Assembly: GCA_021802185.1 (NCBI GenBank)
Contig: JAKAAV010000112.1
Location: 1 to 7,269, forward strand
From: Chloroflexota bacterium
Lineage (GTDB): Bacteria; Chloroflexota; Limnocylindria; Limnocylindrales; CSP1-4
Reading direction: 5' to 3'
DNA: 7,269 nt
How positions within the stretch are numbered: position 1 is the first letter of the stretch; every line of letters begins with the position of its first letter. Below are positions 1 to 6,165 of this stretch, one piece after another. A model generated the notes under the pieces. The model had not been told where the DNA came from and did not search any database. It saw only the letters and a list, made by a program, of their open reading frames with translations. The translations under genes and the position numbers were made by a program.

Positions 1-1068
1 GAACAGCACCTGCCGCAGCCCCGAACGCAGCGCGCTCTGCCCGGTGACGATCGTGATGGCGGCGCCGACGCCGAACAGTGCGATTCCCGCGAGCACGAGC
101 GACGCGATGATCGCCGGCGTCCCGCTCCCCACGAGGAACGGCAGCAGCGGCACGAACGCACCGGAAGCAAACAGCAGGAACGAGGTGAACGCGGCCTCGT
201 AGGCCGAGCCGCCGAGCTCGTCCGGGTCGATCCCGAGCTCCTCGCGCGACAGCGTGTCCAGCGCCACGCGCGGATCGCCCTCCACGATCTGTTTCGCGAG
301 CGCCCGGGCCTGCGCCTCCGGCACGCCCTTCGACTGGTAGATCAGCGCGAGCTCGACCTCCTCTTCCTCGGGGATCGCCTCGAGCTCCTCCCGCTCGACC
401 CGGATCTGGTGCGAGTACAGCTCACGCGCGCTCTGCACCGACAGCCACTCGCCCAGGCCCATCGAGAAGGCGCCGGCGAGCAGGCCTGCGAGCCCCGCGA
501 TGACGACGGCGCCATTGCTGACGGCGGCGCCGGAGACGCCCATGATCAGGCTCGTGTTCGACAGCACGCCGTCGCTCGCGCCGAGGACGGCGGCGCGGAG
601 GGCGTTCCCGCCCGTCGATCGATGCCGACCCTCGATGCGCGCGAGCTCCCCGCCGGCCAGCCCGGTGCCGCCGGCCAGCTCGCGGAACAGCCGCGCATGC
701 GATCGCTCGTCCTGCGGCAGGCTCGTCCCGGCCGCCTCCGGCTGGGCGTCGTACATCGCCTGCGAGCGGCCTTCCTGCTCGGCAACGGTCGGTGCCACCA
801 CGCCGGCCCCGAACCGCCGCGCGACCCACCCGAGCACCTTCGCGCGCCAGGTCGGGCCCATGCTCGCCGTGTCGACGCCGGCGTCCTTGAGGCGCTGCTC
901 CCAGACCGCCCCGTGGCGCCGCTCCGTGTCGGCGAGGCGCCGGTACAGCTCCTTGAGCGGTGCGTCCTTCTCGCCGTCGGCCATCGCGAGGTAGATGGCC
1001 ACGCCGTCGATCTCGCCCTGGAGGTTCTCGCGATACCGCTTGATGTCGTCCTGGGTGGCGGTCGGCAT
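1..1068 (-). CDS. Ferritin-like / VIT1 family iron transporter (MbfA type), 3' end cut by window
   Basis: An open frame of 356 codons runs from ATG at 1068 off the window edge; it has no stop. Residues 1-150 form a ferritin/rubrerythrin-like four-helix domain with E19, a first ExxH (E49/H52), E97 or E99, and a second ExxH (E121/H124), the ligands of a di-iron site. Residues 152-356 are a CCC1/VIT1 domain: a helix beginning near NALRAAVLGASDGVLSNTSL, a second helix with the family signature GAFSMGLGEWLSVQSARE, an acidic cytosolic metal-binding segment (about 215-285, with the Glu run at 234-237), then two hydrophobic helices at about 293-315 and 318-341. The fifth helix should follow, so roughly 20 residues are missing. 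Proteins of this architecture (Er-VIT1; MbfA of Bradyrhizobium and Agrobacterium) sit in the inner membrane and export ferrous iron, protecting against iron and peroxide stress. The iron role here is inferred from the family. No Shine-Dalgarno precedes the ATG; see the promoter at 1075-1080. Confidence 0.93.
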   Translation of the reverse strand, partial: MPTATQDDIKRYRENLQGEIDGVAIYLAMADGEKDAPLKELYRRLADTERRHGAVWEQRLKDAGVDTASMGPTWRAKVLGWVARRFGAGVVAPTVAEQEGRSQAMYDAQPEAAGTSLPQDERSHARLFRELAGGTGLAGGELARIEGRHRSTGGNALRAAVLGASDGVLSNTSLIMGVSGAAVSNGAVVIAGLAGLLAGAFSMGLGEWLSVQSARELYSHQIRVEREELEAIPEEEEVELALIYQSKGVPEAQARALAKQIVEGDPRVALDTLSREELGIDPDELGGSAYEAAFTSFLLFASGAFVPLLPFLVGSGTPAIIASLVLAGIALFGVGAAITIVTGQSALRSGLRQVLF

Positions 1069-1074
1069 ATCGCA

Positions 1075-1080
1075 AGTGTA
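1075..1080 (-). promoter_or_regulatory. Putative -10 hexamer of a leaderless promoter for the VIT1 gene
   Basis: On the minus strand the hexamer TACACT is followed by six bases (TGCGAT) and then the ATG of the transporter gene. It fits the TANNNT -10 pattern at the distance expected if transcription starts at the A of the ATG, as in actinobacterial leaderless genes. The absence of any purine-rich Shine-Dalgarno before this ATG agrees. No convincing -35 is seen; the expected place is GC-rich repeat sequence. Also supporting it, this is the only A/T-richer patch in the gap. The call rests on position and one hexamer only. Confidence 0.4.
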
Positions 1081-1087
1081 GGCGGCC

Positions 1088-1193
1088 GGGCTCGCAGCCG
1101 GCGGGGTTCGCAGCCGGCGGGGCTCGCAGCCTGCGGGGCTCGTGGGGGCCGGGCTCGTGGGGGCCGGGCTCGTGGAAGCCGCGCTCGCACGGG
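1088..1193. repeat. Degenerate 15/16-bp tandem repeat, about seven units, in the DinB-VIT1 gap
   Basis: On the plus strand the core GGCTCG (with variants GGTTCG and CGCTCG) recurs at 1089, 1105, 1121, 1137, 1152, 1167 and 1182. The first three steps are 16 bp, as is 1121 to 1137, and the last three are 15 bp. Units 1-3 read close to GGCTCGCAGCCGGCGG, while units 4-6 read close to GGCTCGTGGGGGCCGG, so the array has two subfamilies. In units 1 and 3 GGCT-CGC-AGCC can fold into a 4-bp mini-hairpin; unit 2 keeps it with one G-U pair when transcribed on the plus strand. The array fills most of the space between the DinB stop (1240) and the VIT1 start (1068). Frames across it remain open only because GC-rich repeats lack stops; I do not regard it as coding. 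It may act in termination of the DinB transcript, or be a neutral minisatellite. Confidence 0.85.
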
Positions 1194-1239
1194 ATGCGGC
1201 CCGACCCTGGTCGCGCCGGCGAAGGGGCCGATCGCGGAG

Positions 1240-1770
1240 CTACACCTCGGAACCGGGCGGCTGCGCGTCGTGGTCCGTGAAGTAGGACCGCCATGGGCCG
1301 CTTCCCGCGATGAACGGCTGCATCATCGCGCGCTCCCCCTGCACCGTGTGCATGAGGTCGTGACCCGCCCATTCGCTGAGCATCTCGCCGAGCGTCACCT
1401 GGCCCAGCTCGGCATGCCGCGCGGTGCGTCGCAGATCGTCGGGAGACAGCGCCGCGACGTCCTGCAGGCTCCGACCGCGGAGCGTCTCGAACTCCGCGAC
1501 CAGCTCGTCCGGGTCGTCGGCGCCCTCGACTGCGCCAGCCGCGTCGGGGTCGTAGGCGGCGAAATCCCGACCGGCGCGGAAGGCCGCCAGTCGCACCGGA
1601 AAGACCTCGCGCTCGGTCGTCACCAGGTGACGCAGGCAGTCGAGCGCCGACCACTCGCCGCGCTTCGGCTTCCGATCGAGCAGGTCGGACGGCACGGCAT
1701 GTGCGAGCGTGTTCCAGCGCTGCGGCGTCGTCGAGAGGATCGCCAGCACGTGCGGCAACAGGTCGTCCAT
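1240..1770 (-). CDS. DinB-like (DinB/YfiT fold) putative metal-dependent protein
   Basis: This is a 176-residue protein ending at TAG (1240-1242), the usual length for a single DinB/YfiT four-helix bundle. Residues 38-57 carry the family's GEW-SALDCLRHL-TTERE pattern with W40 and H48. The C-terminal helix has SEWAGHDLMHTVQ with H137 and H141. H48, H137 and H141 match the three-histidine metal site (often Zn or Ni) of DinB-superfamily proteins, which include thiol-dependent transferases and isomerases (BstA, mycothiol maleylpyruvate isomerase) and many uncharacterised members. The substrate cannot be told from sequence. There is no signal peptide or membrane segment, so it should be cytoplasmic. 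The start is chosen because AAGGAG lies five bases upstream; the same frame is open further upstream to an ATG at 1911, which would give a 223-residue product with a foreign-looking N-terminus. Confidence 0.9.
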   Translation of the reverse strand: MDDLLPHVLAILSTTPQRWNTLAHAVPSDLLDRKPKRGEWSALDCLRHLVTTEREVFPVRLAAFRAGRDFAAYDPDAAGAVEGADDPDELVAEFETLRGRSLQDVAALSPDDLRRTARHAELGQVTLGEMLSEWAGHDLMHTVQGERAMMQPFIAGSGPWRSYFTDHDAQPPGSEV

Positions 1771-1911
1771 CTGCGCTCCTTGCTCGTTGATGCCGGCGAT
1801 CAGGCCGGCCGCTCGGTGTGCGACCCGGGCCACCGTGTTGCCGAGCTGCCAGGATCCGAGGCCGATGACCCCGGCCTCGATCCCGGTCGACCCGAGGGCG
1901 CGCTTGCCCAT
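1771..1911 (-). pseudogene. Aldo/keto reductase N-terminal remnant, in frame with DinB
   Basis: From ATG at 1911 the frame reads MGKRALGSTGIEAGVIGLGS, then WQLGN. This closely matches the first strand-turn-strand of aldo/keto reductases (RxLGxTG...V..xGLGxWQLG). The similarity fades after about residue 25; a weak echo of the later AxRALxxGIN segment may be present at AHRAAGLIAGIN (residues 31-42), which would need a short internal deletion. The frame then runs straight into the DinB ATG after 47 codons. The rest of the barrel (about 250 or more residues) and the catalytic Asp/Tyr/Lys/His tetrad are absent, so it cannot be a working reductase. A purine-rich GGGGGA lies seven bases before the ATG, so it may still be translated, giving an AKR-DinB chimera of 223 residues. 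It could instead be a chance likeness or a genuine N-terminal extension of DinB. Confidence 0.55.
1776..1781 (-). promoter_or_regulatory. Shine-Dalgarno that fixes the DinB start
   Basis: On the minus strand AAGGAG is followed by the five-base spacer CGCAG and then ATG at 1770. This near-consensus site, together with the good fit of the DinB domain to that start, favours 1770 over the in-frame upstream ATG at 1911. Confidence 0.8.
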
Positions 1912-1991
1912 CGTCCTGTCCCCCGGCGGTTCGACAGCGACTGCGACGCCGTCATCGTACGCACGAATCGCGGGAGTCAGCGCGGGGAGGG

Positions 1992-4900
1992 TCAGGCTTC
2001 CGCCGGCACGACGCCTGGAGCCGGGGAACCGGCGGGATCGGCGGGATCGGCGGGATCGGCGGCGAGATGGGCCGCAGCCGGTTCCCGCATCGTCGAGTGG
2101 AGCGGGTCGAGCATCGCGACCGTCGACACGCCCGCCTCGAGGCTCTGCCTGAAGTTCCTGGCGACGGCGAGCGAGACGACGTTGCCCTTGTGTTCGAACC
2201 GGCCCATCGCTTCCGTGGCGGCGGCGAGGGCCTCCGGGATCAGGCCGCACAGACAGTCGACCTCGGCGAGACTCAGCAGCGCGTTTCCCTGCATCTCGAC
2301 GTTGTCGGATTCGCCGATGATCCGCACGCTCTCGGCCGCCAGCGCCAGCGCCTCCTCGCAGCGGCCACGGCGTGCCAGGGACTTGGCCCGCGCGTTGCGC
2401 CACACCGCCTGCGTCTCGCGATCGTCCGGGGCCGCGATGTCCTCGCTCACCCGCGACATCTCCTCGGCCTCGTCGAGGCGGCCCTGCCGGTAGAGCGCCT
2501 CGGCCAGGAACGCGGCGGTCGTCGAGATGTAGTTGCGCTCGCCCATCGCGTCGAGCGTCTCGTAGTCCCCGCGCAGCTCCCGCCCCGCCGCGACCGGGTC
2601 CCCCGCGATCATCTCGACCCATCCCGAGTTGATCGAGGTGAGCGCCGCCAGCAGCTTGACTCCCAGCTCGTCGAGCGTCGCGCGGCTCCGCGTGTACAGC
2701 TCCCGCGCATGGTCGAAGTTGCCCTGCATCGATTCGAGGTGCGCGAGCACCGCGAGGATGAGGGACTCCGACTTCCGATCCCCCTGCGCCTGCTCGAGGA
2801 GGACCTCGCAGCGCTCGTAGGCCTGCCGCGCCGGCGTGCGCCCGAGCAACGCGCACATCGCGACAGAGGAGCGCGAACGCGTCTCCATCAGCCGGTCGTC
2901 GGCGAGCCGGGCGTGCTCGATCGCCCGCTCCGCGGCGTTCTCCGTGAACACGTACTTCCCGGTTCCGAAGCCGATCATCGTCAACAGCCGCCACGCCCGC
3001 GCGAGGCCGTCGTCGTCGCGCCCCGCCTCCAGGACCGAGATCAGCCCCTGGACCTGCGCGACGGCCTGCGCCTCTCCGCCGCCGAGCCCCGTCTGGTAGA
3101 AGCGCAGCTGCATCTGCATGATCTCGACGGTGGCGGCCATGCCGGCGTCGCCGCGTGCCGCGGCGCCTGAGCGCGACGCATCGAGCGCCTCTTCGGCGGC
3201 CGTGAACTCGCCGATCTCCATGAGCGCCTCGCCGGCGTCTCGCAGCAGGCGCGGTCGCGTGGCGTGGTCATCGGGGACGAGCGCCGCAGCGCGCCGCAGC
3301 AGGCTGGCCGCAGCCGGCATGTCGCCGCGCGCCATCGCCCGGCGGCCAGCCGATCCGAGCCGCCGCGACGCGTCGATGCCGATCTCGACCGCGTGGTCGT
3401 CGAGCGGCCCGAGGTCGCCCCGGTACCGGAACGCCTGCTCGAGGTGCCAGCCGAGGATCTCCTCGAACTCCTGCGCGCGCCCGGCTTCCGCGTTGACGCG
3501 ATCGGCCCACACCACGAACTTCTCGTGGAACAGCGCGCGAGACCGCTTCAGCAGGCCCTGGTACGCGGCATCGCGGATCAGGATGTGCTGGAACCGGTAG
3601 CTCGGATCCGACTCGGACGACGACTCGCCCGCCCGCACCATCTGCTTCGCGGCCAGCGACGACAGATGCGACCAGAGGTCCTCCCGGACCTCGTCGGGCG
3701 CGAGCTCATGGACGGCCGCCGGCGCGAAGCTCAGGCCGATGACCGACGCGGGCTCGATGACGGAGCGCTCGGCCTGCGGCAGCTGGTCCAGGCGCGAAGC
3801 GAGCAGCGCGTGGATCGTCGGCGGGATCGAGATGGCCGACAGGTCGCCGGCAGCCATCCAGCGACCGTCGACGGACCGCAGCGAGCCGTTGTCGATGAGC
3901 ATCGACAGCAGCTGCTCGACGAACAGCGGGTTGCCCTCCGACGCCGCCACGATCCGCGCCTGCACGCTCGGCGCGATGCCGGCCTGCCCGAGGAGGTTCT
4001 CCACGACCCTCCCGGCATCCGCGTCGGAGAGGGGCGTGAGCACGATCCGTGCCTGTCGCGGCGCCTCCGCCCAGTCGGCGTGCCGCTCGAGGAGCTCGTT
4101 GCGGGCGGTGCAGAGCAGCAGCACCGCGCCGTCCTGGGTCGACTCCGTGAGGTACGAGATGAGTTCGAGGAACGTCGCCTCCGCCCAGTGGATGTCGTCG
4201 AGGTGGACGACGACCGGCTGGTCCCCGGCAAGCGTCTCGAGGAACCTCCGGATGCCCCAGAAGAGCTCGGAGACCGGGAACGGGGCGTCGACGATCCCGA
4301 CCGCGGCGCCGACGCGATCCGCGACGTCCTCGTGGCCCTCGCCGAGCAGCTCGGCCAGCCGCTGGCGCGCGGCCTCCGGCGGGTCGCCCTCGCCGATGTG
4401 CGCCGCCTCGCGGACGACCTCGACGATCGGCCAGAACGTGATGCCGTCGCCGTACGGCAGGCAGCGTCCGCGCATGACCTTCGCGCGCTGACTGACCGAG
4501 TCGAGGTACTCCTTCGTGAGCCGGGTCTTGCCGACGCCGGCGTCTCCGACCAGCGTCACCATCCGGCAACCGCGCTCCGCGATGGCGTCCGCGAGGGTCG
4601 CCTGCAGCAGCTCCATCTCGTGCTCGCGCCCGACGAGAGGCGCGTCCTGCCGGCGCGCGACCGCGTCCCCGCGACGGACGGCCAGGAGCCGGTACGCCGG
4701 AACCGGCTGCGCCTTGCCCTTCAGGGTCAGCGGCTCGACCTCCTCGATGTCGACCGCGTCCCGGACGAGCCGGTACGTGAGATCGCCGATGAGCACCTCG
4801 TGTACCGGCGCGGCCTGTTCGAGGCGTGCGGCGACGTTGACCGCGTCCCCCGTGACCAGGCGCTGCCCGACGCTCGCGTCGCCGGCCACGACCTCGCCGG

Positions 4901-6017
4901 TGTTCACGCCGATCGCGACGTCGAGCCGGATCTCGTGATCGGCCGCGAGACGTTCCGCCAGCGAGGCCAGGGCGATCTTCATCTCGAGCGCCGAACGGAC
5001 CGCGCGGAGGCCGTCGTCCTCGTGACGAACGGGGAGGCCGAACACCGCCATCACGGCATCGCCGATGAACTTCTCGACGGTCCCGCCGTGCTTCTCGAGC
5101 ACGCGCCGGGCGTCGTCGAACGCGGCCGCCATGACGTCGCGGAGGTCCTCGAACGGCAATGGGCCGCCATCGATGGTCGACGCCTTGAGGTCCGAGAAGA
5201 CGATCGTGACGGTCTTCCGGGTCTCCTGCGCCCGATGCCGCCCGGCGAGCTTCCCTCGGCACGACCCGCACCACTCGAAGTCGAGCGGGTTCTCCTCGCC
5301 GCAGTTCGGACACGTGCAGACGTCGGTGCGCTCCGTCGATGTTGGCTGCTGGAGCAGCGGGCTGTCGGCGTTGACGCAGACGAGGCGGTAGGCGGCGACG
5401 GGATCGGTCGCACCCTTCGGGACGACCGGGTCGACCGCCTCGACCATCACGTCGTCGCCGACGATCCGGATGGTGGGATCGCCGACCAGCACCTCGTTCG
5501 CCGGCGCGGACTGCTCGAGCTTGTTCGCCAGCTGCACGACCGCGCCGGTCAGGATGTGCTCGCCGGCGCTGGCCTCGCCGATGATCGCCTCGCCGCTCGC
5601 GATCCCCGTGCGGTTCGTCAGCTGCACGCCCCACGTGCGCTGCAGCTGCTCGTTGAGCGCCACGAGTGTGCGCTGGCTCTCCGCCGCCGCCGAGACGGCG
5701 CGCAGCGCGTCGTCGTCCTTCGGGAGGGGCAGCCCGAAGACGGCGACGATCGCGTCACCGATGATCTTCTCGATCGTGCCGCCGTGTGACTCGAACACGG
5801 CGCGCATCTGGTCGAAGTAGAGGGTCAGGACCTCACGGAGAGACTCGGGATCGAGCTTCTCGCCCAGGCTCGTCGAGCCCTTGAGGTCGGACGTGACGAT
5901 CGTGACGCGCCGCCGGACCTCGGCCGGCGGCCGGTCGGCGGCGAGCTGTGTCCGGCAGTAGCCGCATACGCGGTACCGGGGATCGACGCTGCGGCCGCAG
6001 GCCGGGCAGATCGCCAT
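1992..6017 (-). CDS. Tandem zinc-ribbon/class III cyclase - STAND ATPase - TPR signalling protein
   Basis: This is a 1341-residue cytoplasmic protein with no signal peptide or membrane helix. Order of parts: zinc ribbon 1 (C4, C7, C18, C21); cyclase domain 1 (about 38-212; metal Asp D44 and D88, K84); zinc ribbon 2 (C236, C239, C250, C253); cyclase domain 2 (about 270-446; D276, D320, K316, N394, R398); STAND/AAA-type ATPase (about 460-720; LVGRE at 461, Walker A GDAGVGKT at 491-498, Walker B VVVHLDDIHWAE at 602-613); the family motif YRFQHILIRDAAYQ at 807-820; then TPR-like helices from about 880 to 1310. Lys in the substrate pocket points to ATP rather than GTP as substrate, though the usual second selector (Asp/Thr) is Leu at 387. 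Single-cyclase relatives are common in soil bacteria and mostly uncharacterised; they resemble MalT/LuxR-type STAND sensors with the output replaced by a cyclase. Domain 1 has Gln162 and Lys166 where catalytic Asn and Arg are expected. The start is fixed: an in-frame TAG lies three codons upstream and no earlier ATG, GTG or TTG is available. The Shine-Dalgarno is weak (AGG, eight bases away). The tail is Ala/Pro-rich and ends at TGA 1992-1994. Confidence 0.95.
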   Translation of the reverse strand: MAICPACGRSVDPRYRVCGYCRTQLAADRPPAEVRRRVTIVTSDLKGSTSLGEKLDPESLREVLTLYFDQMRAVFESHGGTIEKIIGDAIVAVFGLPLPKDDDALRAVSAAAESQRTLVALNEQLQRTWGVQLTNRTGIASGEAIIGEASAGEHILTGAVVQLANKLEQSAPANEVLVGDPTIRIVGDDVMVEAVDPVVPKGATDPVAAYRLVCVNADSPLLQQPTSTERTDVCTCPNCGEENPLDFEWCGSCRGKLAGRHRAQETRKTVTIVFSDLKASTIDGGPLPFEDLRDVMAAAFDDARRVLEKHGGTVEKFIGDAVMAVFGLPVRHEDDGLRAVRSALEMKIALASLAERLAADHEIRLDVAIGVNTGEVVAGDASVGQRLVTGDAVNVAARLEQAAPVHEVLIGDLTYRLVRDAVDIEEVEPLTLKGKAQPVPAYRLLAVRRGDAVARRQDAPLVGREHEMELLQATLADAIAERGCRMVTLVGDAGVGKTRLTKEYLDSVSQRAKVMRGRCLPYGDGITFWPIVEVVREAAHIGEGDPPEAARQRLAELLGEGHEDVADRVGAAVGIVDAPFPVSELFWGIRRFLETLAGDQPVVVHLDDIHWAEATFLELISYLTESTQDGAVLLLCTARNELLERHADWAEAPRQARIVLTPLSDADAGRVVENLLGQAGIAPSVQARIVAASEGNPLFVEQLLSMLIDNGSLRSVDGRWMAAGDLSAISIPPTIHALLASRLDQLPQAERSVIEPASVIGLSFAPAAVHELAPDEVREDLWSHLSSLAAKQMVRAGESSSESDPSYRFQHILIRDAAYQGLLKRSRALFHEKFVVWADRVNAEAGRAQEFEEILGWHLEQAFRYRGDLGPLDDHAVEIGIDASRRLGSAGRRAMARGDMPAAASLLRRAAALVPDDHATRPRLLRDAGEALMEIGEFTAAEEALDASRSGAAARGDAGMAATVEIMQMQLRFYQTGLGGGEAQAVAQVQGLISVLEAGRDDDGLARAWRLLTMIGFGTGKYVFTENAAERAIEHARLADDRLMETRSRSSVAMCALLGRTPARQAYERCEVLLEQAQGDRKSESLILAVLAHLESMQGNFDHARELYTRSRATLDELGVKLLAALTSINSGWVEMIAGDPVAAGRELRGDYETLDAMGERNYISTTAAFLAEALYRQGRLDEAEEMSRVSEDIAAPDDRETQAVWRNARAKSLARRGRCEEALALAAESVRIIGESDNVEMQGNALLSLAEVDCLCGLIPEALAAATEAMGRFEHKGNVVSLAVARNFRQSLEAGVSTVAMLDPLHSTMREPAAAHLAADPADPADPAGSPAPGVVPAEA
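2031..2057. repeat. Three perfect 9-bp repeats in the cyclase C-terminal tail
   Basis: The plus-strand unit GGCGGGATC occurs three times head to tail, followed by a diverged fourth unit at 2058-2066. On the coding strand it encodes the Asp-Pro-Ala repeats in the disordered-looking tail about 15 residues before the stop. The unit length keeps the frame, so copy number could change by slippage without breaking the gene. Confidence 0.85.
4686..6008 (-). repeat. Internal duplication of the zinc-ribbon plus cyclase unit
   Basis: Residues 4-212 (5382-6008) and 236-444 (4686-5312) of the large cyclase align over their whole length with few gaps. Paired landmarks are CPACG/CPNCG, the second Cys pair CGYC/CGSC, TIVTSDLKGST/TIVFSDLKAST, HGGTIEKIIGDAIVAVFGLP/HGGTVEKFIGDAVMAVFGLP, LEQSAPANEVLVGD/LEQAAPVHEVLIGD and PVAAYRLV/PVPAYRLL. 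Both copies have the same length (209 residues) and a 232-residue period. This is a protein-level duplication that has diverged; the DNA copies are not near-identical, so it is old rather than recent. Confidence 0.92.
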
Positions 6018-6080
6018 GCGCAGGGCCTAGCCGCCACCGCCCGCACCGGCCACGAATGGGGCGATCGGCGGGCAGTATGG

Positions 6081-6108
6081 TGCCGCCCCGGGAGGATCCG
6101 GGGCGGCA
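6081..6108 (-). terminator. GC-rich hairpin, likely terminator of the surface-protein gene
   Basis: The arms TGCCGCCCCGG (6081-6091) and CCGGGGCGGCA (6098-6108) are perfectly complementary over 11 bp with a six-base loop. The hairpin starts about 50 bases after the stop of the upstream minus-strand gene and about 60 bases before the cyclase start. Neither strand has a T-run after the stem, so it would be an actinobacterial-style hairpin without a U-tail, or an mRNA 3'-end stabiliser. The 60 bases between it and the cyclase ATG would have to hold that gene's promoter. I see only a weak CATACT at 6074-6079 and no partner -35. Confidence 0.6.
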
Positions 6109-6135
6109 TTCGCGGGTCGCGCGCCAACCTTCACG

Positions 6136-6165
6136 CGCTGACGCCTCCAGCGGTTTCCGTCAGCG
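6136..6165 (-). terminator. Inverted repeat spanning the stop codon of the surface-protein gene
   Basis: CGCTGACG (6136-6143) and CGTCAGCG (6158-6165) are perfect 8-bp inverted arms with a 14-base loop. The TGA stop (6160-6162) lies inside one arm. This is a second structure at the end of the same transcript, just before the larger hairpin at 6081-6108. It may help termination or protect the 3' end; it could equally be a chance GC-rich palindrome. Confidence 0.35.

Noticed and set aside
1088..1193. CRISPR array
   Set aside because: The units are 15/16 bp head to tail with no unique spacers and no cas genes nearby; this is a minisatellite.
422..1654. 410-codon minus-strand frame overlapping DinB and VIT1
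   Set aside because: It is out of frame with both real genes, and its protein is low-complexity Arg/Gly/Ala throughout. The repeat array is what keeps it open.
2191..2200. tRNA T-loop-like GTTCGAAC
   Set aside because: It lies inside the cyclase coding sequence (Gly-Arg-Phe-Glu-His), and no acceptor stem or other arms can be drawn around it.
409..2493. 694-codon open frame on the plus strand crossing several genes
   Set aside because: It runs antisense through VIT1, the repeat array, DinB and the cyclase end. Its composition (Arg/Ala/Gly-rich, with repeat-derived GGRARG) and its lack of domains mark it as a shadow.
1240..2994. 584-codon minus-strand frame read as one protein
   Set aside because: Only its last 176 residues (DinB), and perhaps the 47 before them, resemble protein families. 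The part above 1992 overlaps the cyclase in another frame and is Arg/Gly-rich shadow.
3264..5789. 841-codon open frame on the plus strand opposite the cyclase
   Set aside because: It is antisense to a gene with unmistakable domains, is very rich in Arg, Asp and Leu without any family motif, and long antisense frames are expected in DNA of this GC content.
6074..6079. CATACT as a -10 box for the cyclase gene
   Set aside because: It matches only four of six positions, and a -35 would fall inside the GC hairpin; too weak to list as a feature.
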